Assembly: GCF_004337985.1 (NCBI RefSeq)
Contig: NC_043741.1
Location: 5,791,445-5,855,444 of the forward strand
Origin: Pyricularia pennisetigena
Taxonomy: Eukaryota; Ascomycota; Sordariomycetes; Magnaporthales; Pyriculariaceae
Length of the DNA: 64,000 nt
Reading direction: 5' to 3'
The notes under the pieces are model-generated. The model was not told the origin of the DNA. It searched no databases and saw nothing but the letters and a program-made list of their open reading frames with translations. Positions 34,991-45,560 of the stretch are shown here, piece after piece. Made by a program: the position numbers and the translations under genes. How positions within the stretch are numbered: position 1 is the stretch's first letter; the number at the start of each line of letters is the position of its first letter.

Positions 34991-37900
34991 CCTGGCACTT
35001 ATAATTTGATCGGTGCAGAGACAGACAGAGAGGGCTTCTGAGCTCGCCAAGCTCTAGCGCTCAGCCAGCGGTCTCTCCTCGCTGTGTGAGGCTATTCGCG
35101 CACACGCGCACTCTCCTGAGGTGAAATCGCCTCAAAATTTGGTTCTGGGGCTTGCCAATTGCTTCTGCTAATTGTGGTGCATCATAAAAATTTGATTGAC
35201 GGCTGGGAGAAGAGCTGACTGCGAGCTTAGTCGGGCTCGTAGATGTTCTTATGCCCAACGACTGGCCCTGATTACTGTGTGAGGCGGGGACCGGGGGTTG
35301 GTAACCAGGGCGAGGTGAGTTGGGCCAAGTAAAGCGGGGCTGCTTTGTGTACAGGTCAGGGGAAGCAGAAACAAAAAAGTCTCAATGGGAGATGGGGGAA
35401 GATCAACAAGGAAACCAAGCACAATAGAAAGAATTAGTCAAACTGTTTCAATCGTCTTGGGAACAATGGCCTTTTCTTTCTTCTTTTCACCTCGCGAGCC
35501 TGATCAGACATATGCCAGTAAAGAAGCAGTAACGGGTAAATACCGTAAGCGCAGGATCAGAGTCGAGCTGCGGAGCAAGAGAACGGGAACGGAAACCTTC
35601 TTATTTAGCGACACAACCACAACCGGGGCTCGATCGATCTCCGCGTGGAGTGATGTTTTTGTTGGGGGGGCCTCGGGATTGATGCAGGATGCGAGGGGCG
35701 TGTTTTTCGTTTACGGAGTGCTCTTGGAAGGATTTGCGGTGCTGTGCACCTACAGTGCATCACTCACTCACCTAGACGCCCAGCCATCCGTCAGAAATTG
35801 ATCGATGCCTGCGTTAGCACCGGCGGTCTCGGGTTGCCACCACCGAGGTACCCTCATGCAAGAGGATATGCACGAAAGAGGACCTGCGCAAGAGGAGACT
35901 ATTACGTGGTAGGGATGACTACTGTTGTCTATACTGCCGTACATCAACGACAGACGGAAGGGCTGTCTGAGAGTTGGGTGAGGCAAAGTGGCTATTAGGT
36001 GACGATACACCGATACTTGGTTTCGTTACCTAGTTTTCCAAGTGACTAATGCTAGCTAATTAATCATGTGACGGAAAGGCAAGGAAACGTTCGAGTAAAC
36101 TCGTGCAGGTTCCTTTTGTTCATCATCGGTCGGTCGTTTGGGCAAGATAATATGCAATCTGCCGTCTGATGACGGATTCTCGATAACTGAGTGCCCTGTC
36201 GCACCCAGCACAAGATCCCTAAAATGGCAACAACACGGTAATAATATTGTACTCCTACTGAGGATTACTACAGTAAATAAACATTACGTATCACCGAAAA
36301 AAAGAAAGAGAAAAAAAAATATGTATCTTTCCGGTAACGAGTCTGTGTGACCTCCACGTCTTGGTCACATGAACTGGCATTTGGGAATCAATAATCAAAA
36401 TTCCTAGGGTGGCCTATTTGACGGACGGGCTCTTCATATAGTCTCACGCAGGCAGGTATACCACGTTAAATTGTATTTCGACATCGGACGATTTTATATA
36501 AAAATGTAAACTCCATGAGGCTTGTCAGTTCTCAATCAAGATAACGAGCAGTCGGCCACCCGTGGCAAGACCAGATGGTTGTGTAAAAGTGCCATCTCAT
36601 GTCGGACAAAGCAATCCGAAGCAATACACACATGTCAGTCACATCTCTAATCAATGCCTTTGGTCTACGGAATTACTTTGACAAGCGGCATTGTGGGAGA
36701 ATTGGCAAAAGGAGGGGTAGCATGTCGAGAAGTCGAGAAACAACGGTTATGTCGGGTGGAGGCGGGGCAGTAGCGTGTCGCGACAAACCACCAGCTTCTT
36801 GCAACTCTCTCTTTCAGCACTAGCGCGCAGCCCTGGCTTGGCCTGTTGTGGGCACCACGCTTGGCAACGGCTACAGGACGGATTTTAACCACACATGAGA
36901 TGAACTTGGATTACTACAGAAAATCCAAAAAGGCATTTTTGTTAAGCTGCTTGCCTGTCAGCGGCAGAAACAGAGGCAGGAAAATCAAAGGCTACCCGAC
37001 TTACCTAGATTGCAGTAAGGAAAAATCGCCAGCCTTATCATTAGTCGCGTAGTATTTTGATTTCTTTCTTTTTGTTTTTTTCCGGCACAATAATGTCAAT
37101 AATGTTTCTTCGTGAGCTCGTTCAAGCAATAAAGAAACGTGTACAGTACAAGACACCAACCACTACAGTAACCCTCCAGAATTACAGCGCAGAAGAGAAA
37201 GGACCAGGGTGGGTTGCATCGCATTATGTTGCGTGCGCCAAACTGTTGATGCTTGCGGTGCCGGAGACTCTTCTAGCTCCTCCGCAAACTCCAGCACAGG
37301 GCCCAAACCCGAACTCCATTATTAATGGTCACGCACCTTCGGTGCTTCCCACAACGCGTCTTCGACATGGTCTTGGTCTCTTGGAAAGTCCTGGGCACAC
37401 GGCCTATCCTCGAAATGATTTGCTTTTCAATGACTTACTTGGCATGGATGACGACTTCAATTCTACCCGCACCGGTGGCCTCCTTTCGGCGACAGTCGGC
37501 GGGTCGATTAGACCCTTCGCCGCTCATGATCTCGGCCCCTCGTCGTCGTCATCGTCGCCATCCTCCTGACAGTCTCGAGCCCGCTTGAGGTCTTGTCCCG
37601 GTAGGAAATAAGGCTCATTGAATGGATCACGGCAGTGTCAGTTCACCACCTGGAGGGTGATTTAAAATGGCGCGGCATGTGCGTCCGCTCCACGCACTTA
37701 TGTACTCGTGCGTTGGCGCTGCGTCCAACTCGAAAGTCTAAGGCACGTCGACGTCAAAGGGGACCTCTCATCTCCAGGACTCCAAAAGTTGATGATGTCG
37801 GTAATACTGCATCGTACTGCCCCTAGTGCAGTGGGTTTGACAAACATAATCCGACTCGCCCGACTCCCGACCGAGGTCGTGCATCTGGTGCGGGTCGAAT

Positions 37901-40900
37901 GGAGAAGTCGTCGATCATGTTTGTGGCTCAGACGACTTGATCCATCCGCACAACTCCGGTATGCATGTTTTTTTTTTCTTCTTCTCTTGTCCGCGGCTAC
38001 TTGCTTCAATCGATAAGGAGTCTAGACTAGTTGGACTAGGGAGGTATTTGTTCGAGCCCGTTTACTGGCTTGACGAGCCTTGTCCTCGGCACGCAAAACG
38101 CATATCGCTTTTCTTTTAGTCATTTCCTTCGTGCCGGCTGCCACAGTTTTCATTCTCTTGCCACTGCCTCTATGGCCAAGACTTGCTGATTAGTCTTTGC
38201 ATCACGTTTTACGTTGCCCTGGTCGTGTGGGTATGTCGTCCGCGAGACGTCTCTCCGCTTCGATCGCATGTCTTTTCGGACAAGTACATCCGATATGCCG
38301 CTGCGTCCGCTTCTAGTCTTAGTCTAGGCCCTGTTGAACATCTCTGGTGAGATAAGCAAAAACCAGCCGGCTTGGTATGGCGTTTACTAGGACTAGGCCA
38401 CCACAAATCTGCATTCCACAAACAGCAAGGAACTGGCTGCGAGAACAAGCCCTTCAGCCTTGTAGAAAAACGCCGGTGTTTCTTTTGAGGGGAATGCAAT
38501 GCGGCCGTTGACTGGTTGCATAAGCCTGTATGCAGAGCCCCTGTTCTGGCAGTGTACTTATACAAGGCGGGTGCTGGGTCGGGCCCAATCACACCGCTAT
38601 TATGACAAGCATCCTACAACTCTACCAAGGGGTATTCAAGGTATATTGACTTGACTGAGTCGTACGAAGAGGATTTTCCTGACTTGCTTTCCATTGCAGG
38701 AAAAGCCCAGGTCGGTCCAGTTTGTAGAAGGTCTTTCCGAGGGTCGATATCACACTGACAGGCTGACAGCAGACCCGCAACATTGGTTCAGAATCTGTTC
38801 GAAGCCTGTTCAAATACTACAAGGTCGTGGCTTTGTGCTGAAGTGCATGTTTCACAAGCAAATGCCATAGAAAAAACGACACCACTAATTGGGTCTTTGC
38901 TCCAGTTCAACCGGGAACAATACGGATATGTGTTATTTCTGATCAGCCGGAATACACACGGTAATGTGTTACCTTGCAGCATCATACCAGAGGTTGGGCA
39001 TCGAATCCTTCCTGCAAACTCAGAGCGAGGACACGCCCGCTCAAATCGACCGAGCTCAAAGAGTTCAGCTATCTTTGGGGCAGGCAAAGATGCAGAATTG
39101 ATAGGACGCCAGCTTTTGACTCAGTTTCTTTATAGGTCGATAGTCTTGGCGAAGCAAGGGCTATTTTCAAGGCTGCACACGGTGACCAGTAGGGCGTAAC
39201 ACCAATATTGCAATATATATCAACTCTGCGACTACGCGCCGGTGAAGATTTGCGGGGGCATTACACAAGCGGTCGCTGTCACCGACAGTCAAAGCTGGCG
39301 ATCGATCGCAGCCTTTGGTTTTCAGGGCTGACGAGATTATTGCGGTGTATGGCAACAAACCCATGTCAATCCATACCTACGGAGCCATTTCCTGGAGAGT
39401 TGACCGCCTCCAACTGCCGAAGCCAGTCTATTCCAAGTCCTTGACAGGCTGGATACTAGACTGTACGGCAAATCGCATGACTACAGACTGTAGGTAGCTC
39501 GTGTGCTGGCTGAGTCGCGTGAAGAGGCATTTTTTTTTAGCCAAAACTTAATAAAAAAGTCAGTGCTATATTACATTTAAGCCTTTATGCCTCTTATCTT
39601 CTCTTTGTAACTCTTTTTTGCGTTTGATCAACACCCCACACTAGAGGCAATGTCTAAAATCGACTTGTGACTTACTCTCTGATAATGTCAAAGGTTTATT
39701 TGGTTAACAACAGAAAGGCATAAGCGCCGCTTTAGTCTTTTGTTTGTTGTTATTGTGGACTGTATGGATCAGGGTCCCATTCGGTCACGATCCCATAGCT
39801 GGCAATTAACAGGCCCGGGAATTACCAAATTTTAACCCTTCGCCCCAATTAGGAAATCATCATGTTCGTGTCACCCCATAATCATATGGGATAAATGGCA
39901 GGCTGTATTGTTCAGTTTCGGTATCTAGAATGGTCTATCTTCCAGGTACGAGTCGCCAGAACGAGGTGGTGCACAAGTCCGGACTCATACAAACCGCTCC
40001 GCGCGCCTCGTGAGACAGGGATCCAGGCCCCGGCCATGCCGGCCTTCTCGTTGCCGTGCATGAAGTCCCGGAGTGGCCGTTTAAGCTCTGAATCGGTCCT
40101 CGTCCACTTCTTGAAAGTTTCTTTGTTTTATACTTTTGACTTTTACCTGCTTTCCCATACTTACATTTTACGTCTATCAAAACAGCAGCGGTAAAAAAAA
40201 ATGCAAACCACCTTTTTTTTTTATCAATGCTCTTACAATGATGGCCTTTTTTTTTTGGCGGCCCCCGGGTTTGCTGCCGAATCCGCTGGCCATAAGCTCG
40301 AAGCCTGTGAAAACTGCAGAGATTATCGCAGGTTGCAACCCTTGCGCCCGCGAGCATCCTAGGGGTTACGAGGGTCGCATTTTTGTTCAGAGAGGGGTGC
40401 AAACAGTACGGCGGTTGGCCCGTGTGCAGGTGTTAAAAGGGAAGTTTGGCCTTGTTGCAAAAGGAGTCGCAAGTTGTTTTGTTAGATAGTTTAACCCCCT
40501 TTTTGTAAAACAAAAAAAAAAAAAAAAAAAAAAAAAAATCAATGCAATCAACCTTGCTCATTCTTTCACGACACCACCGGCACCCTCGCACGTATGACGA
40601 TCCGATGGTGGGAGAATCGGGTTGTACTCACACAGCAGGGTCCTTTTTGTGCTGCGTCTACCCAATCCGCAACATGGCGCAGAGATCCTCATACCGTATC
40701 CTACCCGCATGACGACGAGATGTTACATGCCATGTGCCACCGCTGAGTGAGACATGCTCACATAGTTCCTTCCCTATCGATGGCCCCTGTACCACCCCCA
40801 GCCGTGCTTCCGTACCTGTGGTTGACACTTCTGCCTCTTTTGTAATCGGGTGCTGGTCACCATATGACACAACGAACTTGATCCAACTGATAGATTAAAG

Positions 40901-41131
40901 GTGCAAAATCTGTTCTTGCGGCTCGGGTTACAGACAAGGTAAAAAGGGCCAGGTCGGCTTGGTAGTTATGGAAAACAAAGTCCAGCATGCAAGCTTCCCT
41001 TGTTCGCCACCGGCGCCCACTGGCTGCAGATCTAACAACAAAAGAGAGAGACAGAAAAAAAAAAAAGGCCAGAGTTCCCCGAGGTAGCACCCATCCCCAA
41101 CCCCACAGGTTTTGCCCTTTGTACCTCCCGC
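34991..41131. other. Gene-poor stretch, about 6 kb
   Basis: It begins with the upstream region of the SR-rich gene and ends at the 3' end of PGA2. The frames present are 60-170 codons with no motif or splice support. On the minus strand near 37633-37531 a short stretch reads DPFNEPYFLPGQDLKRARD followed by an acidic tail and a stop, which looks protein-like but has no upstream continuation, so it could be a gene relic or chance. An A27 run lies at 40512-40538. Confidence 0.55.
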
Positions 41132-41584
41132 TCAGTCGACCAAGAACTCCTCGATATCCTTATCCTCGTCATCGCCAGCCTGGTCAGCCAGCTTCTGCTC
41201 GTGATCCTGGAGGATCTTCCTGACGACCTGACGCTGGCGCCTCCTCGCCTTCTTCCCCCACTGCGCGGGGGCAGCAGGCTCACCGTCGTCCTCGTCGTCC
41301 GTGTCCTCGGGCACGCCGGCGATCTTCTGGCCGCGGAACTCGTTAGGGGACATCTTGGCGCGGTTCTCGGCAGCCTCGGCCTCGGCGCGGGCCTCCTCCT
41401 TCTCCATCTGGTTCATCTGCACCTTGCCGGCCAGCTTGATCAGGTACGGCCGCACGAGCAGGTAGGCGCAGATGGCCGTGATGAGGCGGATCCACTGCTG
41501 CGCAGACATTTGCGACAGCGAGTTGCCCAGGTTGTTGCGCACGCGGTCTTTGACCACTGTGGCCATGTTGTAGAGTCCGTCCAT
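41132..41584 (-). CDS. PGA2: Pga2-like ER membrane trafficking protein
   Basis: A 150-residue intronless protein. Yeast Pga2 is an essential ER/nuclear-envelope protein needed for processing and transport of Gas1 and alkaline phosphatase. The N-terminal amphipathic part (residues 1-28) is followed by one membrane segment at about 30-50 (WIRLITAICAYLLVRPYLIKL) with the family's RPYL motif. A Glu/Ala-rich coiled helix (about 56-80) and a charged C-terminal half follow, with an acidic DTDDEDD patch and a basic KKARRRQRQ patch, ending in an acidic EEFLVD. Length fits the family. The start ATG is the first in frame. It is head to head with MHF1, start to start 621 bases. Confidence 0.85.
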   Translation of the reverse strand: MDGLYNMATVVKDRVRNNLGNSLSQMSAQQWIRLITAICAYLLVRPYLIKLAGKVQMNQMEKEEARAEAEAAENRAKMSPNEFRGQKIAGVPEDTDDEDDGEPAAPAQWGKKARRRQRQVVRKILQDHEQKLADQAGDDEDKDIEEFLVD

Positions 41585-42098
41585 GGCTTTTATTTTTGTT
41601 TTGTTTTGTTTTGTTTATTGCTGGGATCGGGAGGGCGGTGGTGGTGGGGAGGGGGACGAGGTTTGGCCTGGTCGTCAGCGCCAATGCCGAGGGATGCACG
41701 ACAAAGGTACGGCTATTCTCGCTATCAATGGCGTGAGAATATGTGGTAGAAAAGTGCCAAAACAGATGAGAATAGCGCAAATTAAGAAATAGAGAGTATA
41801 TGAGAAGTTCTTCTTCTAAGAAAATTAAAGAGCGCAACTTGACAAGTTGACGAAAGAAAAAAAACACAGTCGCGCGCGATTAGATGAATCGGACCCCCCT
41901 TGTTCAAGATTTCCAGTACTTGCGTACCTGGTTGCTGGGGAAAGTGGAGACCAATGCACCCAATAAAATTTCTTTGTTTTGCACGTTTAAGAAAGACCCT
42001 TTGACTTTCCAGGACAAGGGCGAGAAGAAAAGAGCTTGAGCGGGGTCATTTCGTCAGAGCAGATGATAATTACTGTAGATTAGAGACCTGGTCCAACA

Positions 42099-42104
42099 AC
42101 GCGT
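42099..42104. promoter_or_regulatory. ACGCGT (MCB) box 1
   Basis: A palindromic ACGCGT 101 bases upstream of the MHF1 start codon. This is the core site of MBF (Mbp1/Swi6-type) complexes that drive G1/S genes in fungi. Confidence 0.6.
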
Positions 42105-42121
42105 TACCGTCAACTATTTTA

Positions 42122-42127
42122 ACGCGT
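42122..42127. promoter_or_regulatory. ACGCGT (MCB) box 2
   Basis: The second palindromic ACGCGT, 23 bases from the first and 78 bases upstream of the MHF1 start codon. Paired boxes at this distance are typical of MBF-controlled promoters. Confidence 0.6.
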
Positions 42128-42204
42128 CGGCCTCAATCTGGTACTTTCTTTCACTGGGGTGTGGTTTAAATTTGTCTGCTTGCCCTCGACCAAAGTCGCC
42201 CAAG

Positions 42205-42782
42205 ATGGACGAGGAAGAAGATACGAGAGAGGCAAGTGATAGAGTGTTTCTTGTTTCGATCAAGGTCTCCAACGACAAGACTAACTGGACAAATTTGAAA
42301 GTGTTAGCGACTCAAAGCCGCCTTGTGGTTTGCGGTGGGGAAGATTGTCGATGAGGGTTGGTGGCCATCAAAAACATCACGACAGGGCTCTGGTTAATCA
42401 AATGAATTAAAAGAAAATCCCCATTAACGAAACCGAAACCTTTTAGAGACGATGAAGAAGCAAAGAAACGCCACTCCTCAGTTCATAGGTGCTCTGACAG
42501 ACATGGTTTTCACTCAAATTGGTGCGCCAAACCAAGCCACTTCTCTCGAGTGATTCGCACCACCATTCACTAACCAACTGACTGCTCCTTACCTAATGTG
42601 TAGAGAACGTCGCCAAGGATCTGGAGAGCTTCAGCAGCCATGCAGGCCGCAGCACGATCACGACGGACGATGTGTTGCTCCTCGCGCGGAGGAACGAGGA
42701 CCTGCACAACATCATCAAGCAGGAGGTTGATCAGCAAAAGGCCAACAAGGCAAAGGCTCGCAAGGGAAAACAGAACCAGTAG
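42205..42782 (+). CDS. MHF1: CENP-S / MHF1 histone-fold protein
   Basis: A 109-residue histone-fold protein. CENP-S/MHF1 pairs with CENP-X/MHF2, acts in the constitutive centromere network and works with FANCM-type helicases (yeast Mph1) at stalled forks. Exons: 42205-42231, 42308-42356, 42447-42521 and 42604-42782. The frame is continuous and gives MDEEEDTRE, then RLKAALWFAVGKIVDEE, TPQFIGALTDMVFTQIENVA, KDLESFSSHAGRSTITTDDV and LLLARRNEDLHNII with a Lys/Gln-rich tail. These are the alpha1-alpha3 helices of the CENP-S fold in order. Intron 1 has a GC donor (GAG|GCAAGT) and TTAG acceptor; the other donors are GTTGGT and GTGCGC. The four-exon model rests on protein conservation because the exons are short. 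Length matches the family (about 90-140). Confidence 0.88.
42232..42307 (+). other. GC-AG intron in MHF1
   Basis: A 76-base intron with donor G|GCAAGT, an otherwise consensus donor with C in place of T at position 2, a GACTAAC branch point near 42279-42285 and a TTAG end. No GT donor nearby restores the RLKAALWFAVGKIVDEE frame. Confidence 0.75.
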
Positions 42783-43294
42783 ATTTGCTATTTGTCAGTC
42801 CAAAAGCGAAAAAAAAGAGAAAAAAAAGACATTTTAATGACAAATCATAGTCAGTCTTGCCTTTTTCAATCGTGGTGGTCGGGGACAACAATGAATTGTT
42901 CGAATTGCCTAAACAAGACAGCGCGCGCGCGCGCGCGCAAACGCTAAACCGCTTTGGCAACCCGCGCGGCACTTCAACTTGGCGCAGGGGTCCGCTGATA
43001 GTCCGACTCACATACAGGAACCGGACGAGTTTGGCATGCGATGCTGATATTGGTAATCACAATGGTCCGCAGCTGTGTTCATGATCTCTCTACCGAGTAT
43101 AAAAAGAAAGCAGAGATGGACGGGCTCAAAGTGTCTGATCTGTTCTGTGGCTGTTCATCACAAACATCAAGCTTCTCTAGGTCTAGCCCCTTGTAGGCTC
43201 AACAACCATTTTGCCTCTGTCAACAGTACCATATACTAGACTTACCACACTTGGTCAGCTACCTTTAGCCCTACAAAGCTCCTACCTTCCAAAC
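42783..43294. other. Intergenic region with (GC)n run
   Basis: A short tandem 3'-to-5' spacer between MHF1 and the AIF-like gene. It holds a (GC)9 run at 42921-42938. An open frame from 43211 runs into the next gene but begins with TTG; the first ATG is at 43295. Confidence 0.7.
42921..42938. repeat. (GC)9 microsatellite
   Basis: Uninterrupted alternating GC of 18 bases, a candidate Z-DNA former, downstream of MHF1. Confidence 0.9.
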
Positions 43295-44470
43295 ATGCCT
43301 CAGTCAAAGACAGTGGTTGTGCTCGGCGCCTCCATGGCCGGAGTTCCAACCGTCCACAAGCTCCTCACCGAGGTGGCGCCAAAAGTCCCGGGTGGATTCA
43401 AAGTGATACTCGTCGCTCCCAACACGCACTTCTTTTGGAACCTCGCCTCCGTCAGGGGTGTCATCCCGGGCAACTCGATGCCCGACGAGAAGCTCTTTTA
43501 CCCCATAGCACCAGCCTTTGCACAATTCGGCTCGTCTCAATTTGAGTTTGTGCTCGGAAAGGCGACAAAGCTCAACCCGGAAGCAAAGAAGGTCGTCGTG
43601 ACAGTGAATGGAAAGCAAGGTGGCCACGCTTCGGAAAAAGTAATCTCATATGACATGGTCGTCGTCGCCACGGGCAGCTCGGCCAAGGAGGGCATGCCTT
43701 GGAAGATTGTAGAGGACGTCGAAACCACAAAAGGCAAGCTGCGAGACATGCGCAAGCAAGTCGAACACGCAGAGTCCATCGTGGTGGCCGGAGCTGGCAC
43801 GACCGGAGTCGAGGTTGCCGGCGAGCTGGGCCAGAACTACAAGGGTCAAAAGGAGATCACTCTCATCGTCAACGACGAGCTGCCCCTGACCCCTGACGTG
43901 CGCAGCGACATTCGCGCCCTGGTCGTTGACGAACTGAAGCGGCTCGGCGTCAAGATCATGACCTCAAGTCGCGTGACTAGCGTCAAAGACGACAGCGGCA
44001 GCCGCACCGGCGGCAAGACGCTCGAGGTCACGAGCAAGACGCAAGGCACGACCAGGACGATCCGCGCCGACGTGTACCTCCCGACGTTCGGCATCGAGCC
44101 CAACACGGACTATGTGCCCGCGCACCTGCTCGACGAGACCAGGCGGGTCAAGACCACCACCAGGCTCCGGGCCGAGGGCCACGACGACGTCTACGTCGTG
44201 GGCGACGCCTCGAACCTCCAGTCGCCGCAGTCCCTGCACATAGAAGGCCAAGTTGCTTACCTGATCAAGGAGCTGGAGGCGCGGCTCGTCTCGGGTCAGG
44301 GCCTGTCGGAGGAGTACAAGCCGGACGGGACCGTCAAGTTCGCAATGAGCATTGGTAGCAAGCGCGGCACGGGTCAGGTTGGCACGTGGAGGCTTCCGTC
44401 GATGCTGGTATGGTGGGTCAAGAGCCGCACTCTGCTTACGGAGAAGACCCCCGAGTATCTCAAGGCTTAG
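43295..44470 (+). CDS. AIF/FSP1-like FAD-dependent NAD(P)H oxidoreductase
   Basis: A 391-residue intronless flavoprotein of the pyridine nucleotide-disulfide oxidoreductase fold, the AMID/FSP1/Ndi-related branch that reduces quinones or similar acceptors. The first Rossmann motif is GASMAG at residues 11-16 (Ala-Ser in place of the usual Gly), followed by the acceptor strand VILVAPNTHFFWNLASVRG. The ATG motif VVVATGSS is at 123-129, the second Rossmann motif GAGTTG at 166-171, and the FAD-contacting VVGDAS at 301-306. I see no CxxxxC redox disulfide and no mitochondrial or signal peptide. A hydrophobic patch near the C-terminus (SMLVWWVKS) could help membrane contact. The start is the first ATG (context AAACATGC). 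Confidence 0.88.
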   Translation: MPQSKTVVVLGASMAGVPTVHKLLTEVAPKVPGGFKVILVAPNTHFFWNLASVRGVIPGNSMPDEKLFYPIAPAFAQFGSSQFEFVLGKATKLNPEAKKVVVTVNGKQGGHASEKVISYDMVVVATGSSAKEGMPWKIVEDVETTKGKLRDMRKQVEHAESIVVAGAGTTGVEVAGELGQNYKGQKEITLIVNDELPLTPDVRSDIRALVVDELKRLGVKIMTSSRVTSVKDDSGSRTGGKTLEVTSKTQGTTRTIRADVYLPTFGIEPNTDYVPAHLLDETRRVKTTTRLRAEGHDDVYVVGDASNLQSPQSLHIEGQVAYLIKELEARLVSGQGLSEEYKPDGTVKFAMSIGSKRGTGQVGTWRLPSMLVWWVKSRTLLTEKTPEYLKA

Positions 44471-44898
44471 TTGGGGCTGTTTGATGTGCCACTGCTGGTG
44501 TTGATGGTCTCTTGCACCTTGCGGGTTCTGTCCGTACTTATATTCTAATAATCTGCTTGTATTGTACTCCTTTTTTTGTTATTCTATTATAATCTCTCAT
44601 ACATCTGACTTTTGTTTAGTTTGATAACGATTATAGAATGGAATTAGAAACTTGACGTTAAATGCTCATCTGGCGGGCTGCCTTGGTTACTGTCATGAAC
44701 ACACACCCTGATCAACACCATGTATTACACACAGTGAAGCCAATCTGAGATAAACCCATTTTTCAGCTTGGGAAGAAACAACGACATGGGCTTTCTGTCG
44801 AAACACCTTCAGCAGAAATAATGCTTTTGAGCAGACATGACAAACACAACAGCTGGAAAAAAAAGAAAAGACAAAAAACAAAAAGGACAAAAAGCTCA

Positions 44899-44922
44899 CC
44901 AGGCAGCCCGTAGGGTGCCTGG
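44899..44922. repeat. Inverted repeat hairpin next to tRNA-like element
   Basis: Stem CCAGGCA (44899-44905) pairs with TGCCTGG (44916-44922), with an inner CCC/GGG around GTA. It lies just beyond the TTTT that would end a minus-strand Pol III transcript. Confidence 0.75.
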
Positions 44923-44927
44923 CTACG

Positions 44928-45041
44928 AAAACCCCCTTAGGGGTTTTACTCCGTGGCAAGGCCCGGGGTCGAACCCCGGTCCTTGCGTTGGAAGGGCGCA
45001 AGGGGACGAGTCCCCCAACGAGCTTCCAACTGCACCACGGG
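44928..45041 (-). ncRNA. tRNA-like structured element with A and B boxes
   Basis: On the minus strand an A-box match TGGTGCAGTTGG (45037-45026) and a B-box match GGTTCGACCCC (44975-44965) are 50 bases apart, then a TTTT (44931-44928) follows, all in Pol III order. The segment folds into a three-way junction: outer stem 44951-44955 with 45036-45040, arm 44987-44994 with 45023-45030 (with an inner hairpin 45002-45006 with 45011-45015), and arm 44956-44961 with 44981-44986 continuing as 44963-44968 with 44974-44979 around a 5-base loop. It does not fold as a standard cloverleaf: the T arm has a 5-base loop and there is no 7-bp acceptor stem. It could be a tRNA pseudogene, a tRNA-derived SINE head or another Pol III RNA. 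Confidence 0.5.
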
Positions 45042-45560
45042 GGCAGGGAACGGATCCCAACACCCCCGTGGCGCGGTGACAGGAAGCTTTGGTTTGGGGA
45101 TTATAAGGGCTGAGGGCTTGGGATGGACGCTGGTGGCTTGTTCTTTGGCTGGGAGGCAGCATAAGGTAGGTGCCTCTACCCTTGGGTCTCTTATACGGTC
45201 TCATGCTGTTGCTGATTCCGTACAATACACATTCTTACTTCCCACGCCTACCTTCAGACACTACATTAATCCATATAGCTAGCTAGGCAGTACTTCTTGC
45301 CCCTCCTTATCATCTCTTGTTTCTGGAAATAACACAGATACGCTTCAGCCACATGAACGGTGGATCTCGTTATTCGACCTGGAAGTGAGCCAGGTCTGAA
45401 CCTGACTTTTCTCCCCAAGTGCACAAAGCACGACCTGGCTGATTTTGCTAGCTAGCTCCGACACTTCACCTCACCTTTTGAACCAACTTCCCAACACTCG
45501 TTCCTGACCTCACGTCTCGACCTTGTTCCCAGCACCTTGCCCACAGCAGCCTGATACAAA

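Larger units (their letters stand above)
41585..42204. promoter_or_regulatory. Divergent promoter region PGA2/MHF1
   Basis: 620 bases between two opposed start codons. It holds two ACGCGT boxes near the MHF1 side and a TTTTG repeat just upstream of PGA2 (41589-41616). No open frame has support. Confidence 0.7.
44471..45560. other. Intergenic region with structured Pol III-like element
   Basis: Between the AIF-like gene and the unrecognised 428-residue gene. Apart from the tRNA-like element and a nearby hairpin (both listed), I see short frames without support. The right part (45280-45560) is the likely promoter and leader of the next gene. Confidence 0.65.

Noticed and set aside
37057..37569. 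Plus-strand frame of 170 codons ending in a Ser run
   Set aside because: Starts at a non-ATG codon in a T-rich tract, has no motif and no supporting exon pattern.
43211..43294. N-terminal extension of the AIF-like protein
   Set aside because: The extension begins with TTG; the first ATG at 43295 gives a normal Rossmann start at residue 6.
44928..45041. Ordinary tRNA gene with intron
   Set aside because: A and B boxes fit, but the T arm would have a 5-base loop, no 7-bp acceptor stem forms, and no anticodon loop with T33 can be placed; kept only as a tRNA-like element.
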